Source: Primulina eburnea
Taxonomy: Eukaryota > Streptophyta > Magnoliopsida > Lamiales > Gesneriaceae
Length of the DNA stretch: 64,000 bases
Direction of reading: 5' to 3'
Assembly: GCF_022965805.1 (NCBI RefSeq)
Contig: NC_133116.1
Coordinates: 8,452,601-8,516,600 of the forward strand
The position numbers and the translations under genes are program-made. The first letter of the stretch is position 1; each line of letters starts with the position of its first letter. The notes beneath the pieces were generated by a model. The model saw nothing but the letters and a program-made list of their open reading frames with translations, was not told where the DNA came from and did no database searches. Positions 23,260 through 34,193 of the stretch are shown here, piece by piece.

Positions 23260-25117
23260 GAACTTTTTCTAGTCCCGAGCAAAATAAAATAAAAACAGGA
23301 AGTCAATTAACAAGCAAAGAAACTCTTAACAGTCATGGATTCGCAAAAAGTGATATTGGCCTCAGACTTATCTATTTTAATGTAATTCATGATTTCCCAA
23401 GAGTCACGTGTGTGTGTGATATGTCAATGTTCGTTTAGCCCATCGAGTGCTCAAATAGAGTCGTAATGCCCATTCGCCTTACAGAATCAAGAAATCTTCA
23501 GTTTAGTTCAACTCACACTTCATCAAAATACAAATTCACATTCATAGATCACAAAAGACTTTATTGGTGATTAATTGGCTCAATGAATATTCAACGAAGT
23601 CATACCAAAGATGAAATCACACAACGAGATGCTTGCAAGCATGTGAGTAAAGTCTATACTTGATGACTATGTTTTTCAGGTATACATAGGCTTGGCTTGA
23701 ACAACTATTCTCCACTAGTATATTGGATAAATGTGACAAGGTTAATAGGTCTTGTAGGCTTGTAACGTTAGGCCACGGCTCATGGCTACAATAAAGGTAT
23801 AGAAATCAAAATTTGAGAGAAATATATGAACTTCATCAACTTCACTCATTTTCATTTTCTTCTCAACCACCACCCAATTTATTGTTTTCTTTTCATTCAT
23901 ATCCTTCATTTCCCAAATGCTTTCTTTCTCACCACTTTTGGTTCATTCTTTTCATTGTTTTTTTTTCAAGGAGCTTTTGAATCATTACAACACCAATGAA
24001 TTTATCTCTCTCAAAATCAGGTAGGAAAATAAGTATATAAGCTTCATTAGGTAGTTGTTGTGGGGTGCAGAATAGATACAAGTGGGGGCTAATTGTATGT
24101 CATTGACACACACCACTTGATTTTTTAGTAGGCCCAAAATGGGACACTAGGGATATTTCATGTTCATTTGGTAGGCTCGAAAGCTGAAAAACGGCTCCAA
24201 AGATCGCCTAAATCATTCCTATGTAACATATTATCCGTATTTTGCCTCGAAAAGTGTTCAAGCAAGTTCTAGACTTCCGTCAATCCATTAGTCAACTCAT
24301 ACAAATCAGTCACATGCAATTTGCGAACAAAATGATATATGAAATAGGTGCACAAAGAAAAAGTAAGCATCTCAATTAACTTGAAGCTCAAAGGGCTACA
24401 ATTGACAATAAGCAAAGAATATAGGCCCAAGGATATTGTGAAAAATTGCCTAGATTATTCCTATGATTGCAAAAGTGTCAATCAATGTCATGCAAGAATT
24501 ACCAAGAATCAGATCTCCCTCATCTATTTAGCATCACAGGCATGCAACTTGTCTGTAAGCAACGATAGTGTCAACAAACACGACAGTGCAAAATATTTGT
24601 GACTCCTAAGTTATCATGAACACATATAAACTTCAGGACCACACTTCAATTTTCATCATCGGCCACACATTTTTCTTATCCATGACTCTACCAATCAAAT
24701 CTAGCATGCAATAAATAAAAAAAATCAAACTAACTACTGATCGATAAAACAAAAAAATAAAAAATTTGCAGAAAGATTCTAAAAATTCTAACAAGCAACG
24801 AGCAACGCAATTTTACCCTCTCCCCCAAACTTAAAGTATGCATTGTCCTCAATGTATAGAAATAAAGAACACGACAACACATACCTCGCGCACGAGTGTC
24901 AAAACTCGGGCGCTCGAGTTGTTGTCCGCAGCATCTGAGTCATCCATTTCCATGGGCTGAGGCGGTGATAGATCTGGTGGTGGGTAAAATGAACAACTAA
25001 TGACGTAAAATATAATAAAATAATAAAAACAAAATGAATGCTAAAGAAAATAAATTGTGGGTTGCCTCCCACACAGCGCTTGGTTTAACGTCATCAGCCC
25101 GACTATACCAATCCTGT
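23260..25117 (-). other. Non-coding 3' interior of the Athila-like element
   Basis: About 1.86 kb between the protease stop and the polypurine tract, where Athila elements would have reverse transcriptase, RNase H, integrase and an env-like region. None is recognisable. The longest plus frame (24348-24602, 84 codons) shows no domain. Confidence 0.75.
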
Positions 25118-27192
25118 TCATGGTGGATCGTATGATATCTTGGATGCCTTTATTTCCACCAGCTGACCTTCAACTTCCATGGTCATCTTTCCTCGTTTCA
25201 CGTCAATAATAGCTCCAACAGCAGCCAATAATGGTCGTCCTAGAATGACATGAACGTTTTGATTGTTCCCAATATCAAGTACCACAAAATCAGCTAGAAG
25301 CCTTATTTTATCAATCTTAAGTTCAACATCTTCCACAACACCTAGCGGTGTCCTGACCAATTTATCTGCCATTTGCAAGCTTAGTCCTGTGGGCTTTATC
25401 CTGCTCAATCCAAGTTTCTCGTAAAGAGAACTTGGCATTATATTCACACTTGCTCCTGAATCACAGATGGATTTTTCAACTAATTTACCCCCTATTTCAC
25501 ATGGTACTACAAATTCTCCGGGGTCTTGTAGCTTCTGAGGGAGATTTCCTTGCTTCTCCTTATCATCTCCTCCATTAAATGCCACCTCTTCCTGCTCTGC
25601 TGACTGAATATTAGAATGTAGGGTCTTGAGATCTTCAAGACTTTTTTTCTTTTTAAATTCAGCTTGTAATTGTAAAAATCTCTGAGGGTAGGGAAGTAAG
25701 GAAATATCAATGCATTGATTTAAATCATACCTCTCAGATTTCTTACCTCGGGTTCTTTTGCTTGGAGTTGGCTTTTCATTCTGAACATGTGTGAGTTCAA
25801 CCTCTTTCTCTTCGCTGCCTACCACACCAATCTTCTCATGCTACATAAAAATAGCATTCACCTCTCTCAGATTTGGATCGGCAGTCTTTTGTACTGCGCC
25901 TGACGGTTGAGACGTGAGTTGCTTCGTTATCTGCCCAACTTGCGATTCCAGGATTTTCAACGAAGCTCCAATATTTGTCATGTGTGTCTCGAGGTTGTCA
26001 AGTCTAGACTCAGTCCTAGCCATCCTCTTGCCAGATTCAGAAACGAATGTCCCAACTAAATCCTCAAATGATGGCTTCCCTTCCCCATTTGATGTATTGA
26101 ACCCCCGGTGGAGGATTCAACACATTCTTATTGTTTGCATATGAAAAGTTCTCATGGTTCCTCAAATCAGGATGATAAGTGTTAGGGGGAGGGTTACCTC
26201 GATATCCTCCATAGCCTCCAAAGTTTTTGTTGTTGATGTATTGGACTTCTTCAAGAAAATGTGGTTCTTCAACAACAAGCGGTGGTCCCTCAGTGTTTGA
26301 TGTACTCACTTTATTAATGGTTGCTATCTGTGTAGTCAACGCTGAGACTTGCGCAGTGAGTGATGTGATAGGATCCACATCATAAACTCCAGCTGTCCTC
26401 TGTAATCCTGACCTTTCAGACGGCCATTGGTAGCTATTAATAGTCATCTGCTCAAGTAAGTCATAGGCTTGAGCAGGAGACTTGGCAAAGATCGTGCCAC
26501 CTGCTGCTGCATCCACAGTTGTACGCGTCTGACCATTCAATCCATTATAGAAAAAGCTCGATTTGTACCCAGTCTTCAAAACCATGATTTGGGCATCTCC
26601 TCAACAACTCCTTATACCTTTCCCAAGCTTCATACAATTGCTCGAAGTCAGTCTGTCTAAAAGTGCTGATCTCAATCTTTAATTGTGCAGACTTCGCAGG
26701 TGGAAAATATTTAGAAAGGAACTTCGTCGCCAGCTCCTGCCATGTCGTGATGCTCCCTAATGGCAGTGATTGGAGCCATCCTCTTGCTTGATCCCTGATA
26801 GAAAAAGGAAACAAGCGCAGTCGAATAATATCATCAGAAACACCATTTATTTTTACCGTGTCCGTAATCTCCAAGAATGTTCTGAGATGTAGATGAGGAT
26901 CTGCAGTAGTGGCTCCCCCAAACTGGTTCTGTTGAACCATGTTTATCAATGCGGGCTTAAGCTCGAAATTGTTGGCGTTTATGGTTCCTCGAGCAATGCC
27001 AGAATAGTGCGTGTTGATCACTGGTCGAAAGTGATCTCTGATTGGTATAGCCTCAGGCGGCATCTGTCTGTCGTTTTCTCTGTAATCAGCCATCGCTTTG
27101 ATTTCTTTCCTTCTCGTTTTTCTTAATCTTCTTGCAGTTCGTTCGATCTCCGGATCAAAAATAAGCGAGCCGGGGTTTTGCAATCTTAGCAT
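25118..27192 (-). pseudogene. gag-pro: Athila-like gag and aspartic protease
   Basis: Reading from 27192 leftward. The first frame (to 26545, 215 codons) is an Athila/Tat-type Gag, with NFELKPALINMVQQNQFGG and then the capsid core RLRLFPFSIRDQARGWLQSL. A frameshift near 26580 leads to 26585-26064, which holds a linker with a GGYGGYRGNPPPN patch. A further break leads to 26023-25841. A last frame (25825-25118, 235 codons) contains the aspartic protease with catalytic DSG at residues 122-124 and an ILGRPLL flap-like segment. The frame ends soon after the protease domain, with no polymerase. Capsid and protease motifs are well kept, so decay is recent. Confidence 0.88.
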
Positions 27193-27311
27193 GCACTGTC
27201 AAGCAGAAAAAATGAAAAGCTCAATCAATTTAAAATAAAATAAAAATAAAAGCTATAAATTAAAATCTGGACTAATTGGTAACAATACTGATATAAATTC
27301 AAATTTGACAC

Positions 27312-27329
27312 TCCTCGGCAACGGTGCCA
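27312..27329 (-). other. Primer-binding site (Asp tRNA type)
   Basis: TGGCACCGTTGCCGAGGA in minus orientation, close to the TGGCGCCGTTGCCGGGGA of Athila-like elements that use Asp tRNA. It lies 6 bp inside the 5' LTR. Confidence 0.85.
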
Positions 27330-27335
27330 AAAACT

Positions 27336-28793
27336 TGTTGTGCGTTTTCACTACCGCAAGTGTACGGTGTCAAGTTTTAGTACTGGTTAGAGTACAGATA
27401 TCGATCCCACGAGGAGTGTGTGTAAAATTGTATATCAATTCTTGTAATTAAAATAGTCCAAAATTTATGTAGAAAATTCGTAAGAGAATTGGTTTGTTAA
27501 AAACAATTAAACTGCGAATAAACAATAAATCGAATTACCGAATGGAGAAATATCAGTGATAGAAAATATCTAGAGGAATGATTTCACTAAGTTTCTACGA
27601 TTATTCTTCCTGGTAGCATTTAAATTCTTGAATTCCTATTATTTAATGGCCAAGAATACTTACGTATTTTATTCCCCCTTTCCCAAGTGACGAATAAATG
27701 TATCAATCAAACTCGATTCAATTATTCCTAATTAGAATCTACGTTTCATAGATAAATGCAAACAATGTTCTTACTAAGCCTCGCTAAAGTTATACACCTT
27801 CCGAACCCTATAAACATTTAACGATGTGTTCTAATGATCTATAATCCTAGTTCCTCTCCCGAGTTGTAGAATTAATCAAACAACAGACAATTTATGGCCA
27901 GTAAATTGCAGTGCAGTAAACACAAAGAACACAAGTAAACATAAAATGGAATTCAATCCTATAAAATAACCCTGTCAAATCATCGTGTCCACAAAGCTAC
28001 ATCATCCTCTAGAATGGGAGATTAGTTCATCACGAAATCGAAATAAAAACGACGCATATTCAAAGATTTAGACATTGACATATGAGAAAATCGAAATGCA
28101 AAAGACAGATAACAAATCCAAAGTGTCGTCTCTGTCCCCAGATTCGTCGCTCTTCGTTTTTGTAATCGATCTTCGCGTGTCGTGCCTTCGTCTCGCCTTC
28201 GCTCCGAGTCTTCCCTCTGTATTTTCGTGTGTTTTCTCTCCACGGCGGCTAACCCCTGTTCTGACCTAGCGGCGCGCATTATATAGTGCTTTCTGGAACG
28301 CCGTGCGCGCGGGTGCGCGTGTTCTGCTGCTGCTGCGCGGCTGCTTCTGTGCGCTGGCCCATGCGTGTGTGCGCGCGGGTGCGCAATATGTCGCGCGGCC
28401 GCGCGTTCCTCTCGGGTTTCCTGCTGCTTCTGTGCGCGCGAGTGCGCGACATCTCGCGCGGCCGCGCGCAAGCTTTTGTCGATCCTCTTGCTTCCATGCA
28501 CGCGCGGTAGCGCGAGATGCTGCGCGGTGGCGCGCGCCTCTCTGGTCATGCTCCAATGTTCTTGTGCACGCGGTAGCGCGAGAAGTCGTGCGGTCGTGCG
28601 CACACCACTGTCTGTGGGTGTGCTCTCGGTTGCACAGTCCGTCGTTTTCTTAGTCCACTTGGTTTCGTGTCCACTAGTTTCTCCATTCCTGGAATGACAA
28701 CAAAAACAAACCAAAAATGCATAATTCTGTTCGAAACAAGCATAATTCAAAATGGATTCCAATATAAATTAAGTGCAAATCTTGCACTTATCA
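27336..28793 (-). repeat. 5' LTR of the Athila-like element (right copy)
   Basis: 1458 bp, the same length as the left LTR. The TATA complement is at 28278-28285 and the palindrome array at 28303-28600. Confidence 0.9.
28303..28600 (-). repeat. Array of paired GC-rich palindromes, right LTR copy
   Basis: Centres at 28310, 28376/28396, 28439/28459, 28505/28525 and 28571/28591, with every pair exactly 20 bp apart. Base changes relative to the left LTR fall inside the motifs, but the spacing is unchanged. Confidence 0.85.
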
Positions 28794-28798
28794 CATGC

Positions 28799-29680
28799 AC
28801 AAATCAGTGAACTCGACCTTTGGCATCAAAAACTTGGTTATATAAATTTCAAAACCCTGAAGAACTTGTTTAAGTACGATGCAGTACGAAGTATGCCTAA
28901 TATTTTATCTGGAATAACATATGTATACGCGGATTATCAAAAGGGTAAGCAGACTCACGTGTCACACCCAGTGTTTCCATCATCTGGGACAACACGCTGT
29001 CTGGAGTTACTACATATGGATCTTATGGGTCCTATGGAAGTTGAAAGCTTTGGAGGTAAGAAGTACTCTTTTGTGTGTGTTGATGATTTCTCACGGATTT
29101 AATGGGTAATTTTCATTAGGGAGAAATCAGACACTTTCAATTTGTTTAAAAAATTGGTCACAAGGATCACAAACTTCCATAATTTGAAGGTGAGAAAGAT
29201 CAGGACTGATCATGGTCAGGAATTTGAAAATTCTTCATTCTCATCACTTTGTGATAGGAAAGGAATTTCACATGACTTCTCTGCACCAAAAACTCCAAGA
29301 ACGAAAGAATAAACCACTTCAAGAAATGGCAAGGGTGATGCTGACTTCAAAGAATATTTCAAAGCGTTTTTGAGCAGAGGCCCTAAATACGGCTTGTCAT
29401 ATTTCAAACAGGGTGTATTTGAAAAGTGGTCCAACCATGACTTCTTATTAAATAATCATGGAAATGAAGCCGAATATTAAATAATTTCATATTTTTGGTT
29501 GTGTTTGTTACACCTTGAATGACAGGGATCAACTTGCAAAGTTTGATTCAAAGAGTGATAAGTGTTTGTTCCTGGGATATGTCACTAGTAGTCGAGCCTA
29601 TCGCATGTTTAATTTACGAACTATGACTATTATGGAATTCATTAATATCGTTTTTGATGATTGTTCATATCTGAAAAAGA
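28799..29680 (+). pseudogene. pol: SIRE-like integrase, broken
   Basis: Continues the GAG-pre-integrase domain cut at 21787: LWHQKLGYINFKTLK follows the insertion at once. The zinc-binding HHCC is lost; the second His of the LGH phrase is Tyr and both Cys of the CxxC are Tyr. The catalytic core is recognisable with the first Asp (HMDLMGP) and IRTDHGQEFEN, but a TAA at 29100 and frameshifts near 29310 interrupt it. The C-terminal domain resumes in the frame opened at 29515 (FDSKSDKCLFLGY). Frames upstream of 28799 belong to the Athila LTR. Confidence 0.85.
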
Positions 29681-29740
29681 AAACAACTGAAGATGATATG
29701 GAAGACTTACTGGAAATTCCAATCATACTAGAAAATGCAG

Positions 29741-29775
29741 GTGTTGCCCCAGATGTTGCAAGACCTAGCACAACT
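29741..29775 (+). repeat. Dispersed palindromic motif, copy 4 (pol linker)
   Basis: GTGTTGCCCC, then AGATGTTGCAAGA, then TAGCACAACT. Codons start at motif base 3 and give GVAPDVARPSTT. Confidence 0.7.
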
Positions 29776-30845
29776 CGTGACACTGAAGTCATTGAATCTG
29801 AGGACGAAACGAACAGCGATGATGACGCATTAGATGATGGACAGAATATTCCAAGTAAAATTCAAAAGGACCATCCATCATCTAAAATAATTGGAAGAAG
29901 ATGTTCAAACTCAAAAGAAAGAAAAAGTGTATTATCGCAAGATGGCTGGACTCATATGCATGAGCTCTACATACTCACAGGTTAGATTTTCACGTTTTAT
30001 ATCCAATTTAGAACCCAAAAAAATTGATGAAGTTTTGAAAGATGAATTTTGGATTAATGCAATGCATGATGATCTTGAGAAATTTGTTCAAAATGATGTT
30101 TGGACTTTCGTTCCACCTCCTGACCACGAGAATATTATTGGTACAAAATGGATTTTCAAAAATAAGACTGATGAGTCGGGAAACATCATTCGAAACAAAG
30201 CAAGGTAGGTTGCTCAAGGGTGCACACAGGTTTAGGGGGTATATTTTGATGAGACTTTTTCTCCTGTTGCCCGTATTAAGTTAGTCAGACTATTGCTAGC
30301 TATTGCATGCTACATGAAAATAAAAATTTTTCAAATGGATGTTAAAAGTGCATTTTTAAATAGAATCTTGTGTGAAGAAGTGTATGTTAGACAACCTAAG
30401 GGTTTTGAGGATCCACATCATTTGGATCATGTCTACAAATTGAAGAAGACGCTTTATGGTTTGAAGCAAGCACCATGTGCATGGTATGCAAGATTAACCA
30501 AAAATCTACTTGAAATTGGCTTCAAACGAGGTGAGGTAGACAAAACTCTTTTCATTCAAAAATCTAAAAGTGAGATCCTTATTTGTCAAATCTATGTTTA
30601 TGATATAATCTTTGGTTCTTCATCCCAAAAGCATGCTGATAATTTGTTGAGTGTATGTCATATACTTTTGAAATGAGCATAGTTGGTGGGTTAACTTTCT
30701 TTTTTGGCTTGCAAATCAAACAAATGCATGATGAAATTTTTTTGTGTCAAAGTAAGTATGCAAAAAATTTGGTGAAAAATTTTGCAAATGAGAACACCAA
30801 ACACATGAGAACCCCGTAGGCTCGAGTGAAAAATTATGCGAAGAT

Positions 30846-30872
30846 GGTGTTGTCGAAAATGTTGACAACACT
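30846..30872 (+). repeat. Dispersed palindromic motif, copy 5 (reverse transcriptase)
   Basis: GTGTTGTCGAAAATG, then TTGACAACACTT. A shorter copy lacking the central inverted half. Confidence 0.7.
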
Positions 30873-31538
30873 TTATACTGCAGCATCATAGGAAGCCTCT
30901 TATATTTGACTGCCAAACGACCTGACATCATGTTTAATGTATGCTTGTGTGCTAGCTATCAAGCCAATCCTAAAATTTCTCATCTAAAAACTGTGAAGCG
31001 TATTCTACGTTACATAGCAGGAACAATTGAATTAGGATTATGATACACTCAAGAAAACAACTTGAATTTAGTAGGATTTTCTGATGCAGATTGGGCTGAT
31101 GATTTAGATGATAGGAAGAGTACATCTGGTGGTTGTTTTTATCTTGGCAATAATTTAATCTGATGGCATAGTAGGAAACAAAATTGTGTCTCACTTTCAA
31201 CTGCTGAATCTGAATATGTGCCAAGGAAGTTGTTGTTCTCAACTTTTATGGATGAACTAAATGATAGAAGACTATGGGCTTAAGAGTAAATCTTTAGTCG
31301 CGTACTGTGATAATCCCAGTGCAATAAATATTTCAAAAAATCAGTACAACACTCTCGAACTAAACAAATTGATATTAGACACCACTTTATTTGAGATTTA
31401 TAGAAAATGGATTGATTCGAATTGAATTTGTTGGTACAAATAACCAACTGGCTGACATGTTCATAAAAGCATTAGATTTTGAGAGATTCTCCAATCTTAG
31501 GAAATCTCTTAGCACGCGTTCTGCTTGATCATTCACAG

Positions 31539-31574
31539 ATGTTGTCCCAAATGTTACAACATCTCGGACAACAC
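31539..31574 (+). repeat. Dispersed palindromic motif, copy 6 (just after pol)
   Basis: ATGTTGTCCC, then AAATGTTACAACAT, then CTCGGACAACAC. This is the clearest nested palindrome: TGTTGTCC pairs with GGACAACA and ATGTT with AACAT. Confidence 0.85.
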
Positions 31575-32047
31575 CTAACATGCATGTGCATTGTTAGGAC
31601 TTAGGCATTATGTATTATATTCATACTGTGATATGTTGTGTTAAACTGTGTTGCATACTTTTCTGATAACACTTACAATTCCTTGTTATAGTTTAAAACT
31701 TCACACATAAACATGTGAACTTAGTCATAAAGGATTTGAAAAATAGTAACTTGACTCTAACCAATGTGACAAGTAAACCAAGAAAAATGGGAAAACAAAA
31801 AGTTGGGTTTGTGATTAGAAGAAAAGATGGAAAAAGGTACCTAAAGGAGCTCAATGAAGGCTGTACTTTTAGTGTGGAAGCTACCTCTTCTGAAATTCAC
31901 GCAGAAATAGAATAAAATGGAAAAAGCTACCTAGAAGAGTCCAATGAAGACTGTTCTTCTAGTGTGAGAGCTACCACTTCTATAATCAGAAAGTTGCTAT
32001 GTCACTGAGTGTGAAGAGAAATTAAAATTGTCTTGCTGGAATTATGT

Positions 32048-32086
32048 GTGTTGTCGGAAGATGTTGCCAACATTTGTAACAACACT
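32048..32086 (+). repeat. Dispersed palindromic motif, copy 7 (between pol and ORF3)
   Basis: GTGTTGTCGG, then AAGATGTTGCCAACATTT, then GTAACAACACT. The central ATGTTG-CCAACAT is almost perfect. Confidence 0.85.
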
Positions 32087-32880
32087 TCATCTGTAAACAT
32101 ATCTCATATTTATTTTCATATTTCTACTTCAGTCACATTCTGTTATTAGGCATAACTAGATCATGCATAAACATAACATCGTGAATATTGGTATGCCACG
32201 AGGACATGAGCATTTCAACAAAGAAAAATTCGATAAAAATCCAGTTTTTAAAGAAAATAAATTTCTTGTGTTCTTTGATGATTAGTGGAGTTAAATTCGA
32301 TGTTGGTTTTCTTTCTGGAATTTACCTTGAACAATCATGGCACGAAATTATCTCAGTGCAAAAAGGTGTTAACGGCTATTGTTGGAACTTTTCAAGTTCA
32401 CAATCTTGATTTTGATGTTAACAAAACTTGTTATTGTGTTTCTAATATATTTACTCAAGTGTGAAGTTGCAAACACAAGAAGTAAGCTGAAACCGAATTC
32501 TGCACAAACTGAATTTCTGACGAGCTTCAGTGTTTTGATGATATCTCCCAGCTGGATGATCCAAATGACAATCCGCCGAGTCGACTGATCAGAAAACTCA
32601 ATTTGGAACCAGTCGTATCTCACGTCAGTTGGGCAACATCAGATGTTATCATGGTTTAACTGATCGCTGAATTACCGAACTGATCACACAAAAAAATCAA
32701 TCAGTTGGGTTTGAGCAGTTGCGATAATTTGGTCATATCTCTCAGCTCGGTTATTGAAATGAAGCGATTCAGTATGCGTTGGAATGATAAAACGATAATC
32801 TACAAATCATCTTCAGAAGTCGAAGCCTGAATCGAAGCTAAAGATGCTGATAAATGACGATGAAGCTACTGGTTCTGCAC

Positions 32881-33110
32881 AAACTGAAATCAGCTAGGCT
32901 GATTTCAGCACATCAGCTGAAACTTAACTGAACCGAACCAGTTGAACTGAACCAGACCAGTTGAAGCCAATTGAACCAGACTAGCTGAACTGAACTAGCT
33001 GTTGATCAACTGAACCAACTGAACTTAACCGAACCAGCAGCTGACCACTGAACCAGCTGCTGACCAGTTGAACTGAACGACCAGTTGAGTTGACAAGAGT
33101 TGACCAGTTG
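32881..33110 (+). repeat. CAGTTG/AACTGAACCAG motif array in the solo LTR
   Basis: About 230 bp in which CAGTTG, CAACTG, CAGCTG and GAACCAG recur every 10-20 bp on both strands. CAGTTG/CAACTG fits the plant MYB core and the E-box CANNTG. It lies upstream of the TATA box at 33227. Confidence 0.75.
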
Positions 33111-33226
33111 GGAAAATGTCCAGGAAGGCGAATATGACCGTTGCAGTTCCAGAAACAGTACAAAAACTTTTCAAATGGTCATATTCTTGTGTCTAACGTA
33201 TATATATATATATCATTGTTGGAGCT

Positions 33227-33234
33227 TATAAATA
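33227..33234 (+). promoter_or_regulatory. Probable TATA box of the solo LTR
   Basis: TATAAATA, about 120 bp after the motif array and just after an AT-rich stretch (33200-33213). It would drive rightward transcription. Confidence 0.55.
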
Positions 33235-34193
33235 CATCTTGAAGATCAAACAACAGCTTTTGAAGAGGATTCAAAGTATGGGAAGTTAGCATGAATATAT
33301 CAGCTAGTTGAGAGCACAAGCCCTTGTGTGAGGATACATTTGAGATGTACACTGTAAATGATAAATTCCTCACACACAATCACTCACACATATACAAGAG
33401 AGTTGAACTTCAAAGTTTAGTTGAGTGAGTCTTCACACAAAGACGTTAAACAATGTGTTTGTAGTCTTTTCATATGAGACATTAAACAATATGCTGATTG
33501 TGAGGTGCTGCCTACAATCTTGAGTGCTAGAAGTTCAGTTTAGGCAGTGGGTAAGTCCTAGCTGAGTTACAAAGAGTTGTATAAATCAAAGTCTTCTAGT
33601 GAATCCTTTCCAAGGGGAAGAAGGGATGATGTATGAGCATTTGAAGTCTTCAAACATCCATAAACAATTACTTATCATTTTCATGGTTTAAAGATGCATT
33701 GTTGAAGCATTTTATGTGTTCTTCAAATACCAAAATATTGCATACAAGTGTTTGATAAAATACTTCAACCAAAATATTTTTACTCATTCAACTTGCATAT
33801 ATTTTAAATGCTTTACAAAATATTTAATCGGTTTCTACGAAGTATTATTTTGAGTATTTTCCGCTTGATTTGAACACCAAACTCGATTTAATTCATTGGT
33901 GTTCAATACTTTAAGAATCTAACTATTGTAGTTCAACGGTGATCCCCCTAACCGATCCCAACAGCTATATTTTTTTACAGTTTCATTTTTAACCGTTAGA
34001 CTAAGCCAGTTACCAAACGTTTGTTACCGTTGTACTGTGCCTTCATGTTTATCTTCATGATTTACAACGCCTAATTCATCATTATCTGTATAATGTCTCT
34101 CGAATTTTCGTGTCTTCCTCACGCAATTTCTCTCTGTGTTTTTCTGCGTTCCTCATTTTTCCCACTAACTTTCTTCACTCGATATACAATTCA

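Larger units (their letters stand above)
21788..28793 (-). mobile_element. Athila-like Gypsy element with gag-protease only, TSD CATGC
   Basis: Two 1458-bp LTRs (21788-23245 and 27336-28793) flanked by CATGC (21783-21787 and 28794-28798), inserted in the GAG-pre-integrase region of the SIRE-like Copia. Orientation is minus: an Asp-tRNA-type primer site lies beside the right LTR and a polypurine complement beside the left. It codes for Gag and aspartic protease only; the remaining 1.86 kb to the 3' LTR is non-coding, so it fits the TR-GAG class of non-autonomous elements. LTRs are highly similar, but the gag frame has been broken. Confidence 0.92.
29681..31528 (+). pseudogene. pol: SIRE-like reverse transcriptase and RNase H, broken
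   Basis: An acidic linker (29681-29985) leads to the reverse transcriptase, starting near 30010 (DEFWINAMHDDLEKF) with breaks near 29890, 30207 and 30230. 30293-30676 has FQMDVKSAFLN and LYGLKQAP, but the catalytic box reads YVYD instead of YVDD (about 30595), losing one metal-binding Asp. The remainder and the RNase H (to about 31528, with SAINISKNQ) hold many stops. It is dead. Confidence 0.87.
32380..33963 (+). mobile_element. SIRE-type solo LTR, TSD GCTAT
   Basis: 1584 bp from TGTTGGAACTTTTC to CCGATCCCAACA, flanked by GCTAT (32375-32379 and 33964-33968). No interior remains, so it is a product of LTR-LTR recombination. The 3' part (33540-33660) is related to the outer LTR near 39480-39600, for example in TTGTATAAATCAAAGT. 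Frames inside (32379-32588 plus, 32369-32623 minus) are LTR sequence, not genes. Confidence 0.92.

Noticed and set aside
28773..28798. N-terminal codons of the integrase frame
   Set aside because: They derive from the end of the Athila-like LTR and its TSD; the Copia sequence resumes at 28799.
34110..34193. Longer ORF3 start
   Set aside because: The longer frame begins at GTG; the first in-frame ATG is 34194.
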